Shown here piece after piece: positions 26,160 to 34,214 of a stretch of DNA of 64,000 nt (within the stretch, counting starts at the first letter, position 1; every line of letters begins with the position of its first letter). Below the pieces are notes generated by a model, which saw only the letters and a list, made by a program, of their open reading frames with translations, made no database searches and was not told the DNA's origin. The position numbers and the translations under genes are program-made. Source of the DNA: Pseudomonadota bacterium (lineage in GTDB: Bacteria; Pseudomonadota; Alphaproteobacteria; Rhodobacterales; Rhodobacteraceae); the NCBI GenBank assembly GCA_038533575.1, contig JBCAYL010000001.1, forward strand, positions 710,226 to 774,225, given 5' to 3'.

Positions 26160-27713
26160 CTAGGAAAAGTCGCCTTGCCGCGCAGCCGTGCGTCCGCGTC
26201 GCAGCTGCGCGACAACGAGCGCGCCGACCCGGGCCAGATCATGGCGCAGGGCGGCGCTCGAGGCCGCGAAGGCGGAAAAGCCCGCAAGGGTCAGCGCCCC
26301 GAGGACCGCGACTTCCGCCAATGCGGGAAGGGGCGCGAGGTCGGGCGCGACCAGAAGCATCAACACCGCGGCAAGCGCTAGGGCGACGAGGAGCGCCGGG
26401 CCCAGGGCGCGCACAACGTCCCGCAGGTATAGCGGCGTTGCGCGGAGCGTGAGCGCGAGCGCGAGCGGTAGCGCCACGAGGAGATCGACGGCCATGAACG
26501 CCGCGGCCATGGGCACGAGCCCCGCGCCCGAGGCAAGGAGAAGCGCTGCCGTCACGAAGGCGAGCCGCAGCAGCCCGTGGACCAGCAGCACATCTGTGCG
26601 CCCGGTGGAAATGAGGAGAGCGCGCAGCCCGTCGAAAATGCCCGCTTGCAGCACCATAAGGCTGAAGAGCATCAGAAGCGGCGCCGCGCCCGCCCAGCCC
26701 GGCCCGAGGAGGACCGCCGTCAACGGCGCCGACGCCACTGCCATGAGCACGCCGATGGGGAACATGACGAGAGCGGTGCGGCTCGCAAGGCGCACATAGC
26801 TCTGGCGGAAGTCGGTGGGGGCGTCCTGCAGCCGGGCGAGCGACCAGGTGAACGTGGCCGCGAGGGGCACCGTCACGCGCTCCGCCGGCAGGCTCCCGAT
26901 GCGTGCGGCGCGCTGGAAGAGCCCGGTGGCCATATCGCCCAGCCGCGCGCCGGCGATCAGGGTGCCCATGTCCAGCGTCAGGCGCTGGGCGAGGGCCGCG
27001 CCCGCCAGCGCGCCACCGAAGCCGAGTGTCGCGCGCACGTCTCGGAAATCCGCGCGCCATGGCGGGGAGGGCCGCCAGCCCGCGCTCCGCGCCGTCAGAC
27101 CCACGAGAACGAGAGACATGACCACTTGCTGCAGGACGAGGGCCCAGTAGCTCCACCCCGCCAAGGCAGCGGCGATCGCCGCGCCGAGCCCCAGCGCCTC
27201 TGCCATGGTCTCGTGGCGCGCGAGCCGCGCGGTCTCGAGCCGCCTTTGCAAGACCGCGCCGAACTGGCCGATGAAAGCCGCGAGGACGACGTTGAGTGCC
27301 AGCGCTGCAAAGACGGGGGCCACGCGAGGATCTCCGAAGAGCACAGCGGCGGGCGGGCCGAGCCCCGCCACGAGAACCGCGCCCAGGCCCGCAAATCCCA
27401 CATTCGTCCAGAAGATCGCGGTGGCGGCCCCATGGGTCATGTCAGGCCGCTGCAGGATCGCCTGGGGCAGACCGAAATTCGACAGCTTGAGCGCGATCAT
27501 CAGAGCGGCCATGGCCAACGCGAAGACGCTGAATTCCGCGGGCGGGATGAGGCGCGCTGTGATCATGATGCCACCGAAGAGAAGGAGCGTCTTCACTGCC
27601 GAGAGCCCGAGGACGGCGACAGAGGCCGTGCCGACCCTCGCGCCGTGACGTCCTGGGTCATGCGCGATGGCGAAGGCCGCATCGCGGGGATCTGCGGGCT
27701 CATATGCCGTCAT
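26160..27713 (-). CDS. Polysaccharide flippase (Wzx / MOP superfamily)
   Basis: 517 residues with about 12-14 membrane helices (TASVAVLGLSAVKTLLLFGGI is the first). It belongs to the lipopolysaccharide-biosynthesis branch of the MOP superfamily, as shown by ITARLIPPAEFSVFALAMA and SNFGLPQAILQR near the N-terminus. It should flip undecaprenyl-linked repeat units from the cytoplasmic to the periplasmic face for polymerisation. It overlaps the preceding glycosyltransferase gene by 14 bases. A gap of 122 bases, without a visible gene, separates it from sulfotransferase 2. Confidence 0.87.
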   Translation of the reverse strand: MTAYEPADPRDAAFAIAHDPGRHGARVGTASVAVLGLSAVKTLLLFGGIMITARLIPPAEFSVFALAMAALMIALKLSNFGLPQAILQRPDMTHGAATAIFWTNVGFAGLGAVLVAGLGPPAAVLFGDPRVAPVFAALALNVVLAAFIGQFGAVLQRRLETARLARHETMAEALGLGAAIAAALAGWSYWALVLQQVVMSLVLVGLTARSAGWRPSPPWRADFRDVRATLGFGGALAGAALAQRLTLDMGTLIAGARLGDMATGLFQRAARIGSLPAERVTVPLAATFTWSLARLQDAPTDFRQSYVRLASRTALVMFPIGVLMAVASAPLTAVLLGPGWAGAAPLLMLFSLMVLQAGIFDGLRALLISTGRTDVLLVHGLLRLAFVTAALLLASGAGLVPMAAAFMAVDLLVALPLALALTLRATPLYLRDVVRALGPALLVALALAAVLMLLVAPDLAPLPALAEVAVLGALTLAGFSAFAASSAALRHDLARVGALVVAQLRRGRTAARQGDFS

Positions 27714-28782
27714 GTCCCGCGTGCGCCTCTGCCCGGAGGACCGCGCCCTTGGGGCTCTCGCGCCGCTCCGGTGCGGTATAGCCGCGAAGCCAGTTCCGCC
27801 GCCCAGCCCAGACCTCCACCCATTTTCGCGCCGCCTCCCGCTTCTGCCCCGTCAGCCTCGTGAAGAGGCCAAGAAGGGCGGCGCGGTTGAGCGCCCAGAG
27901 GGCCATCATAGCGCGCCCGTAGGGCACGAGCAGCGGCGGCCAGTGCCGCTCGATGAGGGTCATGCGGGCCTTGGCGATCATCTGGTACTTGCGCGCCTCG
28001 GAGGGGGACGACGCGCCCTCGAGATGCATGATCTCCGCGTCTGGCGTGATCATCGGGCGGTAGCCCATGGCCTTTGCCCTGAGGCAGAGATCGGCCTCCT
28101 CGCCATACATGAAATAGCGCAGGTCAAAGCCCCCGAGGCGGCGCCAAAGCTCCGTGCGCATGAGCATGAAACAGCCGCCCACCACGTCGACCTCGCGGAT
28201 ACTGTCCCGCGGCCAGCGGCCCATGGCCTCGGGGTTGAAGAGCGCGGAGCGGGGCAGGGTCGAGCTCAGCCCGGTGGCCGCGCAAAAGGCTGACCACGGC
28301 GTGATGCGCATCCAGCAGGAGGCGATGTTGAGCGTGCCGTCCGGAAAGACGGTGCGCCCGCCCACGATCCCCGCCTCGGGATGGGCCCGCCCGAAGGCGA
28401 GGAGGCTGTCCACCGCCCCCTCGTGACACTCCGTGTCGGGGTTGAGGAGGAGAAGCCACTCGCTTTTGACGTGCGCGACGGCGTGATTGTTCGCCCTTGC
28501 GAAACCGACATTTTCCGCGCTGGAGACAAGCGTCACCTCGGGAAAGGCGCGGGCGATGGCCTCTGCAGATCCGTCCTCGGAGGCGTTGTCCCAGACGATG
28601 GTGCGGATCCGGGTGTGGCGCGTCGTGTCATGGAGCGTCTCAAGGGCGCGGAGAGTCAGCGCGCGCGTGTTGAAACTGACGATGATGACCGTGAGCTCGG
28701 GCGCGCTCGCGCCGTGCCGTGTGTTGTCGGTCAGCCCCTCTGGCGCGCCCGCGGGCTCCAATGCCGCCCGGGGCGCCGTCAT
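27700..28782 (-). CDS. Glycosyltransferase family 2 (rhamnosyltransferase-like)
   Basis: 360 residues from the ATG at 28782, which has GGAG eleven bases upstream; an ATG at 28803 is an alternative. A GT-A fold is seen: TVIIVSFNTRALTLRAL, then the nucleotide-binding acidic residues and NPDTE (DxD-equivalent), CFMLMRTELWRRLGGFDLRYFMYGEEADLCLRAKAMGY (the ED-type catalytic base region). The pattern is that of the WbbL/rhamnosyltransferase group. It is the first gene of the minus-strand run that continues with the flippase, the decoration genes and the polymerase; its promoter is in the 159-base gap shared with the divergent acetyltransferase gene. Confidence 0.87.
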   Translation of the reverse strand: MTAPRAALEPAGAPEGLTDNTRHGASAPELTVIIVSFNTRALTLRALETLHDTTRHTRIRTIVWDNASEDGSAEAIARAFPEVTLVSSAENVGFARANNHAVAHVKSEWLLLLNPDTECHEGAVDSLLAFGRAHPEAGIVGGRTVFPDGTLNIASCWMRITPWSAFCAATGLSSTLPRSALFNPEAMGRWPRDSIREVDVVGGCFMLMRTELWRRLGGFDLRYFMYGEEADLCLRAKAMGYRPMITPDAEIMHLEGASSPSEARKYQMIAKARMTLIERHWPPLLVPYGRAMMALWALNRAALLGLFTRLTGQKREAARKWVEVWAGRRNWLRGYTAPERRESPKGAVLRAEAHAGHDGI

Positions 28783-28941
28783 GGGCGCTGCTCCGGCGGC
28801 CATCCCTTGGGGTGAGCTCGGACCATGGCACGAGGCTCCTTTCCCGTGGCCCGCGCGCCGACGCAGCCCAGGGGAGGAGCGCGCGGGCATAGGCCTGAAA
28901 TCACTATACTTCTCGGGAAACCCTGCCACTATAGCGAGAAC

Positions 28942-29511
28942 ATGTCACGCCTTGAATATCCAGAGGTTGAAATCGGCCCCGTCACCATACCCGCTCCGGA
29001 CGCCGGCGACGGGAGCGCGCCGCTGGCCAAGATGAAGCGCGCGGGCCTCAACCGCCTCCACGGGCTGCGCCACGCGGTGGTCGCCGCGCGCCGCTGGTAC
29101 TACCGGGCCATCTGGCGGATGGACCTGCACCCGACCTGCCAGTTCTCGCTCTCGGCGAAGTTCGACAAGACCTGGCCGCGCGGCATCCACGTGGGCGCGC
29201 GGAGCTACGTGGCCTTTGACGTGCGCATGCTCAGCCATGACCGGACGCGGGGCCTTTTCGTGGACACGCGCATCGGCGCGCATTGCTTCATCGGGGGCGG
29301 GGCGATCATCTTGCCGGGCGTGGAGATCGGCGACAGCTGCATCGTGGGCGCGGGCGCAGTGGTGACGCGGGATGTTCCCCCGGGATCGGTCGTCGCCGGG
29401 AACCCGGCACGCATCATCCGCTCGGGTGTGACGCTCGAGCCCTACGGGCGCTTCCCCGATGCCGATGCGCGCGAGGCACGGGCCGCCGCGGCGCAGTCCA
29501 GCGCGCCCTGA
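28942..29511 (+). CDS. Hexapeptide-repeat acyltransferase (WcaF/LbH type)
   Basis: 189 residues starting at ATG 28942. The second half is a left-handed beta-helix with hexapeptide repeats ([43 protein letters not shown]) and the usual ending [16 protein letters not shown]. The catalytic His is probably the one in MLSHDRTRG or in AHCFIG. These enzymes O-acetylate sugars with acetyl-CoA in the cytoplasm. It is the first gene of the plus-strand group that includes two glycosyltransferases and then the spike pair, so the polymer is probably O-acetylated. Confidence 0.87.
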   Translation: MSRLEYPEVEIGPVTIPAPDAGDGSAPLAKMKRAGLNRLHGLRHAVVAARRWYYRAIWRMDLHPTCQFSLSAKFDKTWPRGIHVGARSYVAFDVRMLSHDRTRGLFVDTRIGAHCFIGGGAIILPGVEIGDSCIVGAGAVVTRDVPPGSVVAGNPARIIRSGVTLEPYGRFPDADAREARAAAAQSSAP

Positions 29512-29534
29512 GGCCGGCCGAGGAGGAGCGAGAC

Positions 29535-30299
29535 ATGCGCTTTCACCTCTCCGGGACAACCATCGCCGTTAACATGCACGATGCGCCCATGGCCCTGTCA
29601 GCGGTGGCCGAGAGGCTCCGTGCGGGCGAAGGCTTCGCGCTCGCCACGCTCAATCTCGATCATGTGGTGAAGCTGCGGCGTGCGCCCGCCTTCCGCGCGG
29701 CCTATGCGGCGCAGGATCTGGTGACGGCCGATGGCAATCCGATCGTCTGGCTGTCGCGGCTCGCCGGGGCGCCGGCGGCGCTCGCGCCGGGATCCGATCT
29801 CGTGGTGCCGCTTTGCAGGCTGGCGGCGGAGCTCGGGCGGCCCGTGGGCTTCCTCGGCAGCACGGCTGGAACGCTGGCGCAGGCCGAGCGCGCGCTGGGG
29901 GCGCTGGTCCCCGGCCTCGAGATCCGCGCGCGGATCGCGCCGGGCTTTGATTTCGATCCGCTGGGGGCGGAGGCTGCGGAGCACCTCGCCGCGCTCGAGG
30001 CTGCGGGCGTCGCGCTCTGCTTCCTTGCGCTCGGCGCGCCCAAGCAGGAGATGCTCGCTGCCCGCGCCCGGCAGGTGGCACCTAGCCTTGGCCTCGTGTC
30101 GGTGGGCGCGGGGCTCGATTTTCTCGCGGCTCCGGGGACGCGCGCGCCTGCCTGGATGCGGCGGATGGCGCTCGAATGGGCCTGGCGCCTCCTGCGCGAC
30201 CCCGGGCGTCTCGCAGGGCGCTATCTCGCCTGCTTTGCCATTCTTCCCGGCCTCATCCGCGCGGCGCTCATCCAGCGTGCCGCGACGCGCGCGCCCTGA
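29535..30299 (+). CDS. WecG/TagA/CpsF family glycosyltransferase (GT26)
   Basis: 254 residues. The ATG at 29535 has a near-perfect ribosome site AGGAGG at 29521. Family features: ATLNLDHVVKLRRAPAFRAAY, TADGNPIVWLSRL near residue 62, GFLGSTAGTL, and the hallmark GAPKQEML near residue 180. The basic, hydrophobic C-terminus (RYLACFAILPGLIRA) fits membrane-surface attachment. The enzymes add ManNAc(A), Glc or similar residues to undecaprenyl-linked acceptors. The stop overlaps the next start as TGATG. Confidence 0.9.
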   Translation: MRFHLSGTTIAVNMHDAPMALSAVAERLRAGEGFALATLNLDHVVKLRRAPAFRAAYAAQDLVTADGNPIVWLSRLAGAPAALAPGSDLVVPLCRLAAELGRPVGFLGSTAGTLAQAERALGALVPGLEIRARIAPGFDFDPLGAEAAEHLAALEAAGVALCFLALGAPKQEMLAARARQVAPSLGLVSVGAGLDFLAAPGTRAPAWMRRMALEWAWRLLRDPGRLAGRYLACFAILPGLIRAALIQRAATRAP

Positions 30300-31129
30300 T
30301 GGATCTCTCGGTGATCATCCCCGCGCAGAATGAGGCAGGCTATATCGGCCGCTGCCTCGCAGCCCTCGCCGCGCAGCGGATGGGCAGGCTGCGGGGAGAG
30401 GTGATCGTCTCCGCCAATGCCTGCACCGATGGCACCGTGCGCGAGGCGCGGGCCCTTGCACCGCACCTCGCGGCGGCGGGCTGGGAGATCCGCATTCTCG
30501 AGCGCGCGGAGCCGGGCAAGCCCGGCGCCCTCAATGCCGCCGACGCGGTGGCGCGCGGGGCCACGCGCATCTACCTCGACGCCGACGTGATCCTCGATCC
30601 CGCCATGGTGGCTGCGCTCCACATGGCGCTCGCCACCGAGGCCCCGCGCTATGCGAGCGGCACTCTCGAGGTGGCTGAAGCGCGAAGCTGGGTTACCCGG
30701 CATTTCTCCGCGACCTGGCAGCGGCTGCCCTTCATGGCGAGCACCGCCCCGGGCGCGGGGCTCTTCGCGGTCAACCGGGCGGGCCGGGCACGCTGGGGCG
30801 CGTTCCCGGATATCATCTCCGATGACGGCTTCGCCCGCCTGAGCTTCGGCCCGGAGGAGCGTGTTCAGGTCGCCGCGTCCTACAGTTGGCCCCTCGTGGA
30901 GGGCTTCCGGGGCCTCGTGCGCGTCCGCCGCCGGCAGGATGCGGGGATGCGCGAGCTCGCGCGACGCTACCCGGGCATGCTCGCCAACGAGGGCAAGTCG
31001 CCTTTGGGCGCGCGGGACCACGCGCGCCTCTTCGCGGCGGGCCCGGTGAGCTATGCCGTCTATGCCTTTGTCATCCTTGCCGTAAGGCTCGGCGGGCCGG
31101 GGCGCGCGCACTGGGTACGCGGGCGCTGA
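30299..31129 (+). CDS. Glycosyltransferase family 2
   Basis: 276 residues with a GT-A fold: DLSVIIPAQNEAGYIGRCL, VSANACTDGT, the DxD equivalent IYLDADVILD near residue 95, and an acidic catalytic segment DIISDDGFARLSF near 170. The start overlaps the GT26 stop by one base. The C-terminal hydrophobic stretch (PVSYAVYAFVILAVRLGG) may anchor it at the membrane. It is the last plus-strand biosynthetic gene before the spike genes, 108 bases further on. Confidence 0.87.
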   Translation: MDLSVIIPAQNEAGYIGRCLAALAAQRMGRLRGEVIVSANACTDGTVREARALAPHLAAAGWEIRILERAEPGKPGALNAADAVARGATRIYLDADVILDPAMVAALHMALATEAPRYASGTLEVAEARSWVTRHFSATWQRLPFMASTAPGAGLFAVNRAGRARWGAFPDIISDDGFARLSFGPEERVQVAASYSWPLVEGFRGLVRVRRRQDAGMRELARRYPGMLANEGKSPLGARDHARLFAAGPVSYAVYAFVILAVRLGGPGRAHWVRGR

Positions 31130-31237
31130 GGGCAGCGACCCTCGCACCGTGCGCCGAAGTAGGATTCCCGCAAGACACCAAAGGTTAACTCCGATCCCGT
31201 TCCGGATCGCATCCCGCGCCGGAGAGGAGGAGAGACC

Positions 31238-31498
31238 ATGATAGACCCCTTCAAAGGCACCCAGTCGGGCCTGACCGTCCCTGCGACCGACCTCGTCACA
31301 ATCACTCCCGATGACGCGTCCGATCTGCCCTATGTGCTCCGCGCCATCTCCGTGAATACCTCGGGCTCGGTGCGCGTGACCGCGCTCGACGGATCGGAGG
31401 CCACGATCTTCGTCGCCGCCGGTGCGCCGTTCCCGGCCCGCGTGACGCGGGTCTGGGACACCGGCACCACCGCCACCGGCATCGTTGGCCTGATCTGA
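31238..31498 (+). CDS. Spike base protein, RCAP_rcc01079 (GhsA-like) family
   Basis: 86 residues, starting behind a strong ribosome site (GAGGAGGAG). The sequence is a small beta-rich protein with the pattern DLVTITPDDASDLPYVLRAI, then TSGSVRVTALDGSEATIFV and RVTRVWDTGTTATGIVGLI. I recognise this as the spike-base family named after R. capsulatus rcc01079, one of the two head-spike genes (ghsA/ghsB) of the gene transfer agent, whose spikes attach to the cell capsule. It overlaps the next gene by one base (TGATG). No other phage or GTA structural gene lies in the window. Family memory is from knowledge, not a search. Confidence 0.75.
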   Translation: MIDPFKGTQSGLTVPATDLVTITPDDASDLPYVLRAISVNTSGSVRVTALDGSEATIFVAAGAPFPARVTRVWDTGTTATGIVGLI

Positions 31499-33354
31499 TG
31501 ATCGGTCTCGGCATGACACTGGGCCTCGGTCAGGCGCGCTTCGGCGAGGCCGGGCAGGCCGTGCCGGAGCCCGGGCCCGCGGGCACGGCGCATATCGTGC
31601 TCCTCGGACAGTCCGAGCCGCACCGCCTCTTTCGCGCGATCCATGCCGACATGGCCAATGTCGGCACCGTGGACGATGAAGACGCGCTGGAGGTCTGGTG
31701 GTACGATCTCGATGCCGGGGGCGGCTTTGACGGCGCGCGGCGCGACCCGATCACCAATGCCAACAAGGTGAGCCGCTGGGCGGTGGAGATGTCCAACGCC
31801 CTCGCGGCTCTCGCGCCGGGCGTGGCGCACAAGCTCTGCCTGCTCGCATTCTCCGGCACGGGGCTCGGCCGGCTCCTCGAGGATGGCGAAGCCGACGAGG
31901 CCCGGTTCTGGGCCGATGACGCGGCGACCTACGACCTCTTCGCGGCCGATACCGGGATCAGCGCGCCGGACGGTGCCTTCATGGCCTGGCAGAACGAGGA
32001 CAGTGCGCTCCTTCAATACCAGCTGGGCGATGCGTGGTGGACGGCGCTCACCGGCACGAGCCTCGCGGACGGGTCCGCCGTGCCCGTCGGCGCCACGCGC
32101 CACGCGGTGACCTTCGATCACGTCCTGAGCGAGCTCTGGGACACCGAGACGGTCCCGTTCTCCTTCCTCATGCACCGTTACGACCAGCTCTCCGGCGGTG
32201 CCATGCACATGGACCGCTTCCGCGACGTGCGCGTCTCCATCGATCGCGTGGTGGCCTCCGCGCGCAATGCGGCGCGGGCGGTGCCCTTCGAGCGCGGCGT
32301 CGATCCCGTGGCCTATGAAAACGGCTATGACATCAGCGACGCGGCGCATCCCGCGATCTCGGATGACGGCGCCGCGAAATACGCCCAGCAGATCGCCTAC
32401 AACATCGCGCGCCTCGGCGGGGTGGCCTTGCCGAAGCCTGAACTGGACTCCGTCACCTGGACAGAGGCCGCACTCACGCTCTCCAGCAGCGCGGGCCCGC
32501 TGACCACTGCCCGCCGGATCCGGGGCGGCGCCTTGCCCGCCGGGCAGCCCAAGGTCGCGCAGCTCTATTTCCGGCGCGCGGAGGCCGCTGAGACCCTCCA
32601 CGAGGTGCCCGATGCCGCGATCTCACTGAGCGCGGGCACGGTCACGGTCGATGCTGCGAGCCTCCTCACCGCGCTCGGGGCCGGGCGCACGGGCTTTCTC
32701 CGCGGCGACATGATCGAGTTTGCCTCTGCTGCGGCCGGGGCCAACGACACGCAGGACCAGTCCGATGACACCTGGCTCGACTATCCGGGCCTCGCGCATC
32801 CCGTGCTGGAGCTTCTGCCACTGCAACCGCGCGCCGGCGTGTTGCGCTGCGATCTCGGTGCCGCGCCGGGCCATGCGAACGCGCTCATGGAGCTCCACGC
32901 CTGGGCGGCCTCGAAAGGCCTCACCGACCAGGGCGCGGGCTGGTATCCCGCGCCGAACAACACCCGCTTTGACAGCAATGCGCCTGGCGAGGTCGATCTT
33001 TCCGGTCTGACCAGCGGCACCTGCACCTTCTACATGGACGTGGACCGCGCCCTTGGCGGAGACGGTGAGCGGAGCACCCAGATCACCGCGCGCGACGTGG
33101 CGGGCGTGGGCTTTCAGCGGGTGACCGTCAATGACATCTGGGGCGAGGTCTCACTGTCTGCGGCGGGCACGGCGCCATCCGATTTCGGCTGGATCCCTGT
33201 CGGGCCGGGCCGGGTCCGGGTCTGGGCGCACGTCGCCAACCAGCCGGGCGGTCGTCTCATGCTCTACATCAACAGCAACAATACCGGTGGCGCCATCGGC
33301 GGCGCGGGCCTCTTCGACGGTGCGCTGGGCCGCGCGGAGATCGCCGCCTTCTAG
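31498..33354 (+). CDS. Putative head-spike / polysaccharide-binding protein with SGNH (SASA-like) esterase domain
   Basis: 618 residues, no signal peptide, translationally coupled to the spike-base gene, which suggests one complex (GhsB-like role). Residues of about 30-305 carry SGNH-type blocks in the right order: HIVLLGQSEPH (37-40 GQSE, candidate nucleophile Ser), CLLAFSGTGLGRLL (117-122), MAWQNEDSAL (164-168, like the QGES/D block of sialate O-acetylesterases), and DAAHPAISDDGAAKYAQQIA (281-285, Asp and His). The last 150 residues look like a beta-sandwich lectin-like domain. Inference: the protein binds and perhaps deacetylates surface polysaccharide. Alternative: a host esterase of the EPS locus that is not part of any particle. 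Confidence 0.65.
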   Translation: MIGLGMTLGLGQARFGEAGQAVPEPGPAGTAHIVLLGQSEPHRLFRAIHADMANVGTVDDEDALEVWWYDLDAGGGFDGARRDPITNANKVSRWAVEMSNALAALAPGVAHKLCLLAFSGTGLGRLLEDGEADEARFWADDAATYDLFAADTGISAPDGAFMAWQNEDSALLQYQLGDAWWTALTGTSLADGSAVPVGATRHAVTFDHVLSELWDTETVPFSFLMHRYDQLSGGAMHMDRFRDVRVSIDRVVASARNAARAVPFERGVDPVAYENGYDISDAAHPAISDDGAAKYAQQIAYNIARLGGVALPKPELDSVTWTEAALTLSSSAGPLTTARRIRGGALPAGQPKVAQLYFRRAEAAETLHEVPDAAISLSAGTVTVDAASLLTALGAGRTGFLRGDMIEFASAAAGANDTQDQSDDTWLDYPGLAHPVLELLPLQPRAGVLRCDLGAAPGHANALMELHAWAASKGLTDQGAGWYPAPNNTRFDSNAPGEVDLSGLTSGTCTFYMDVDRALGGDGERSTQITARDVAGVGFQRVTVNDIWGEVSLSAAGTAPSDFGWIPVGPGRVRVWAHVANQPGGRLMLYINSNNTGGAIGGAGLFDGALGRAEIAAF

Positions 33355-33360
33355 GGGGTC

Positions 33361-34194
33361 TCAGTAGGGGCCGTAGGCCTCGAGGGCGCCCAGCCGGGAC
33401 TTGTTGAGCACCACGCCGAGCACGTTCGTCATCGCGGCCAGCTCCCGTTCACAGCGGTCCACCTCGTCGGAGGTGGTCGCGTCGGCGGCCGCGATGATGA
33501 GCACGCAGTCGACATGCTTGGTGAAGGCGATGACATCGTCATTGGCAAGCACGGGCGGCATGTCAAAGATCATCATGTCCGGCGCATAGCGCAGCTCGAG
33601 CTCCCGGAGCCTCTGGTCGATATCGGGCGCCAGGAGCACATCGGAGGCGTCGGGGACGGTGGTGCCGTTGATTGCGAGCCCGAGCCCCTCGCCGTGGCGG
33701 TGGGCGATCTCGGTGAAGTCCCGCTCCCCGCGGAAAAACTGCGCCACCGTCGTGGGCCCATCGCCGGAATTCAGATGCCTGTGCCCGATCCCGAGCAGTG
33801 CCTGCTGCGCGGGATGGCGCATGTCGAGCTCGATCTGGAGCGTCCGCGTGTCCCGCTGGCGGGCCATGGCAAAGGCGAGATTGAGCGCGATTGTGCTCTT
33901 CCCGCAGCCCGGCGTCGCGGAGGTTACGGCGATGCGCTTCCAGCCCTGCGCCTGCATGAGCCGCAGGGTCCGCGTGCGCAGGATGTCGAAGGACGTGGCC
34001 ATCTCGGAGGCCTCGGCGGCAAAGATGCGGTGGGCCTCGAGCATGGCCTGGTCGAGCGAAAGCGTGGCGAGCTCTGCGAGGGGCGTGGCAGCGCGCGGGC
34101 GATCCGCGCCGCTCCCGCCGACACCGGGATCCGGGGGTCGCGCCCCGCTCCTGTCGTTGCGGACTTTTTCGAGGGCGTCGTGCAATCGCTCCAT
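33361..34194 (-). CDS. CpsD/CapB-type tyrosine autokinase (BY-kinase)
   Basis: 277 residues with the three ATP-binding motifs of bacterial tyrosine kinases: Walker A SATPGCGKST (about 92-101), Walker A' LQIELDMRHP (119-128), and Walker B MMIFDMPPVLANDD (about 207-220). The kinase pairs with the polysaccharide co-polymerase encoded just upstream and controls polymer length and export by cycles of phosphorylation. The usual C-terminal tyrosine cluster is reduced to EAYGPY, two tyrosines. The first 50 residues are disordered and Pro/Ala/Asp-rich. Confidence 0.9.
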   Translation of the reverse strand: MERLHDALEKVRNDRSGARPPDPGVGGSGADRPRAATPLAELATLSLDQAMLEAHRIFAAEASEMATSFDILRTRTLRLMQAQGWKRIAVTSATPGCGKSTIALNLAFAMARQRDTRTLQIELDMRHPAQQALLGIGHRHLNSGDGPTTVAQFFRGERDFTEIAHRHGEGLGLAINGTTVPDASDVLLAPDIDQRLRELELRYAPDMMIFDMPPVLANDDVIAFTKHVDCVLIIAAADATTSDEVDRCERELAAMTNVLGVVLNKSRLGALEAYGPY

Positions 34195-34214
34195 GGGACG
34201 GCTCCGTTAGGGAT

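Noticed and set aside
28783-28941. Sigma-70 promoter between the divergent EPS genes
   Set aside because: AT-richer bases exist but no -35/-10 pair with proper spacing could be defended.
31130-31237. Possible lux box or CtrA site before the spike-base gene
   Set aside because: Only a GTTAAC half-site and a weak GATCC-N6-GGATC palindrome are present; neither fits a full consensus.
31238-33354. Prophage remnant
   Set aside because: No integrase, portal, capsid, terminase or lysis gene nearby, and no attachment-site repeat; the two spike-type genes stand alone in a polysaccharide locus.
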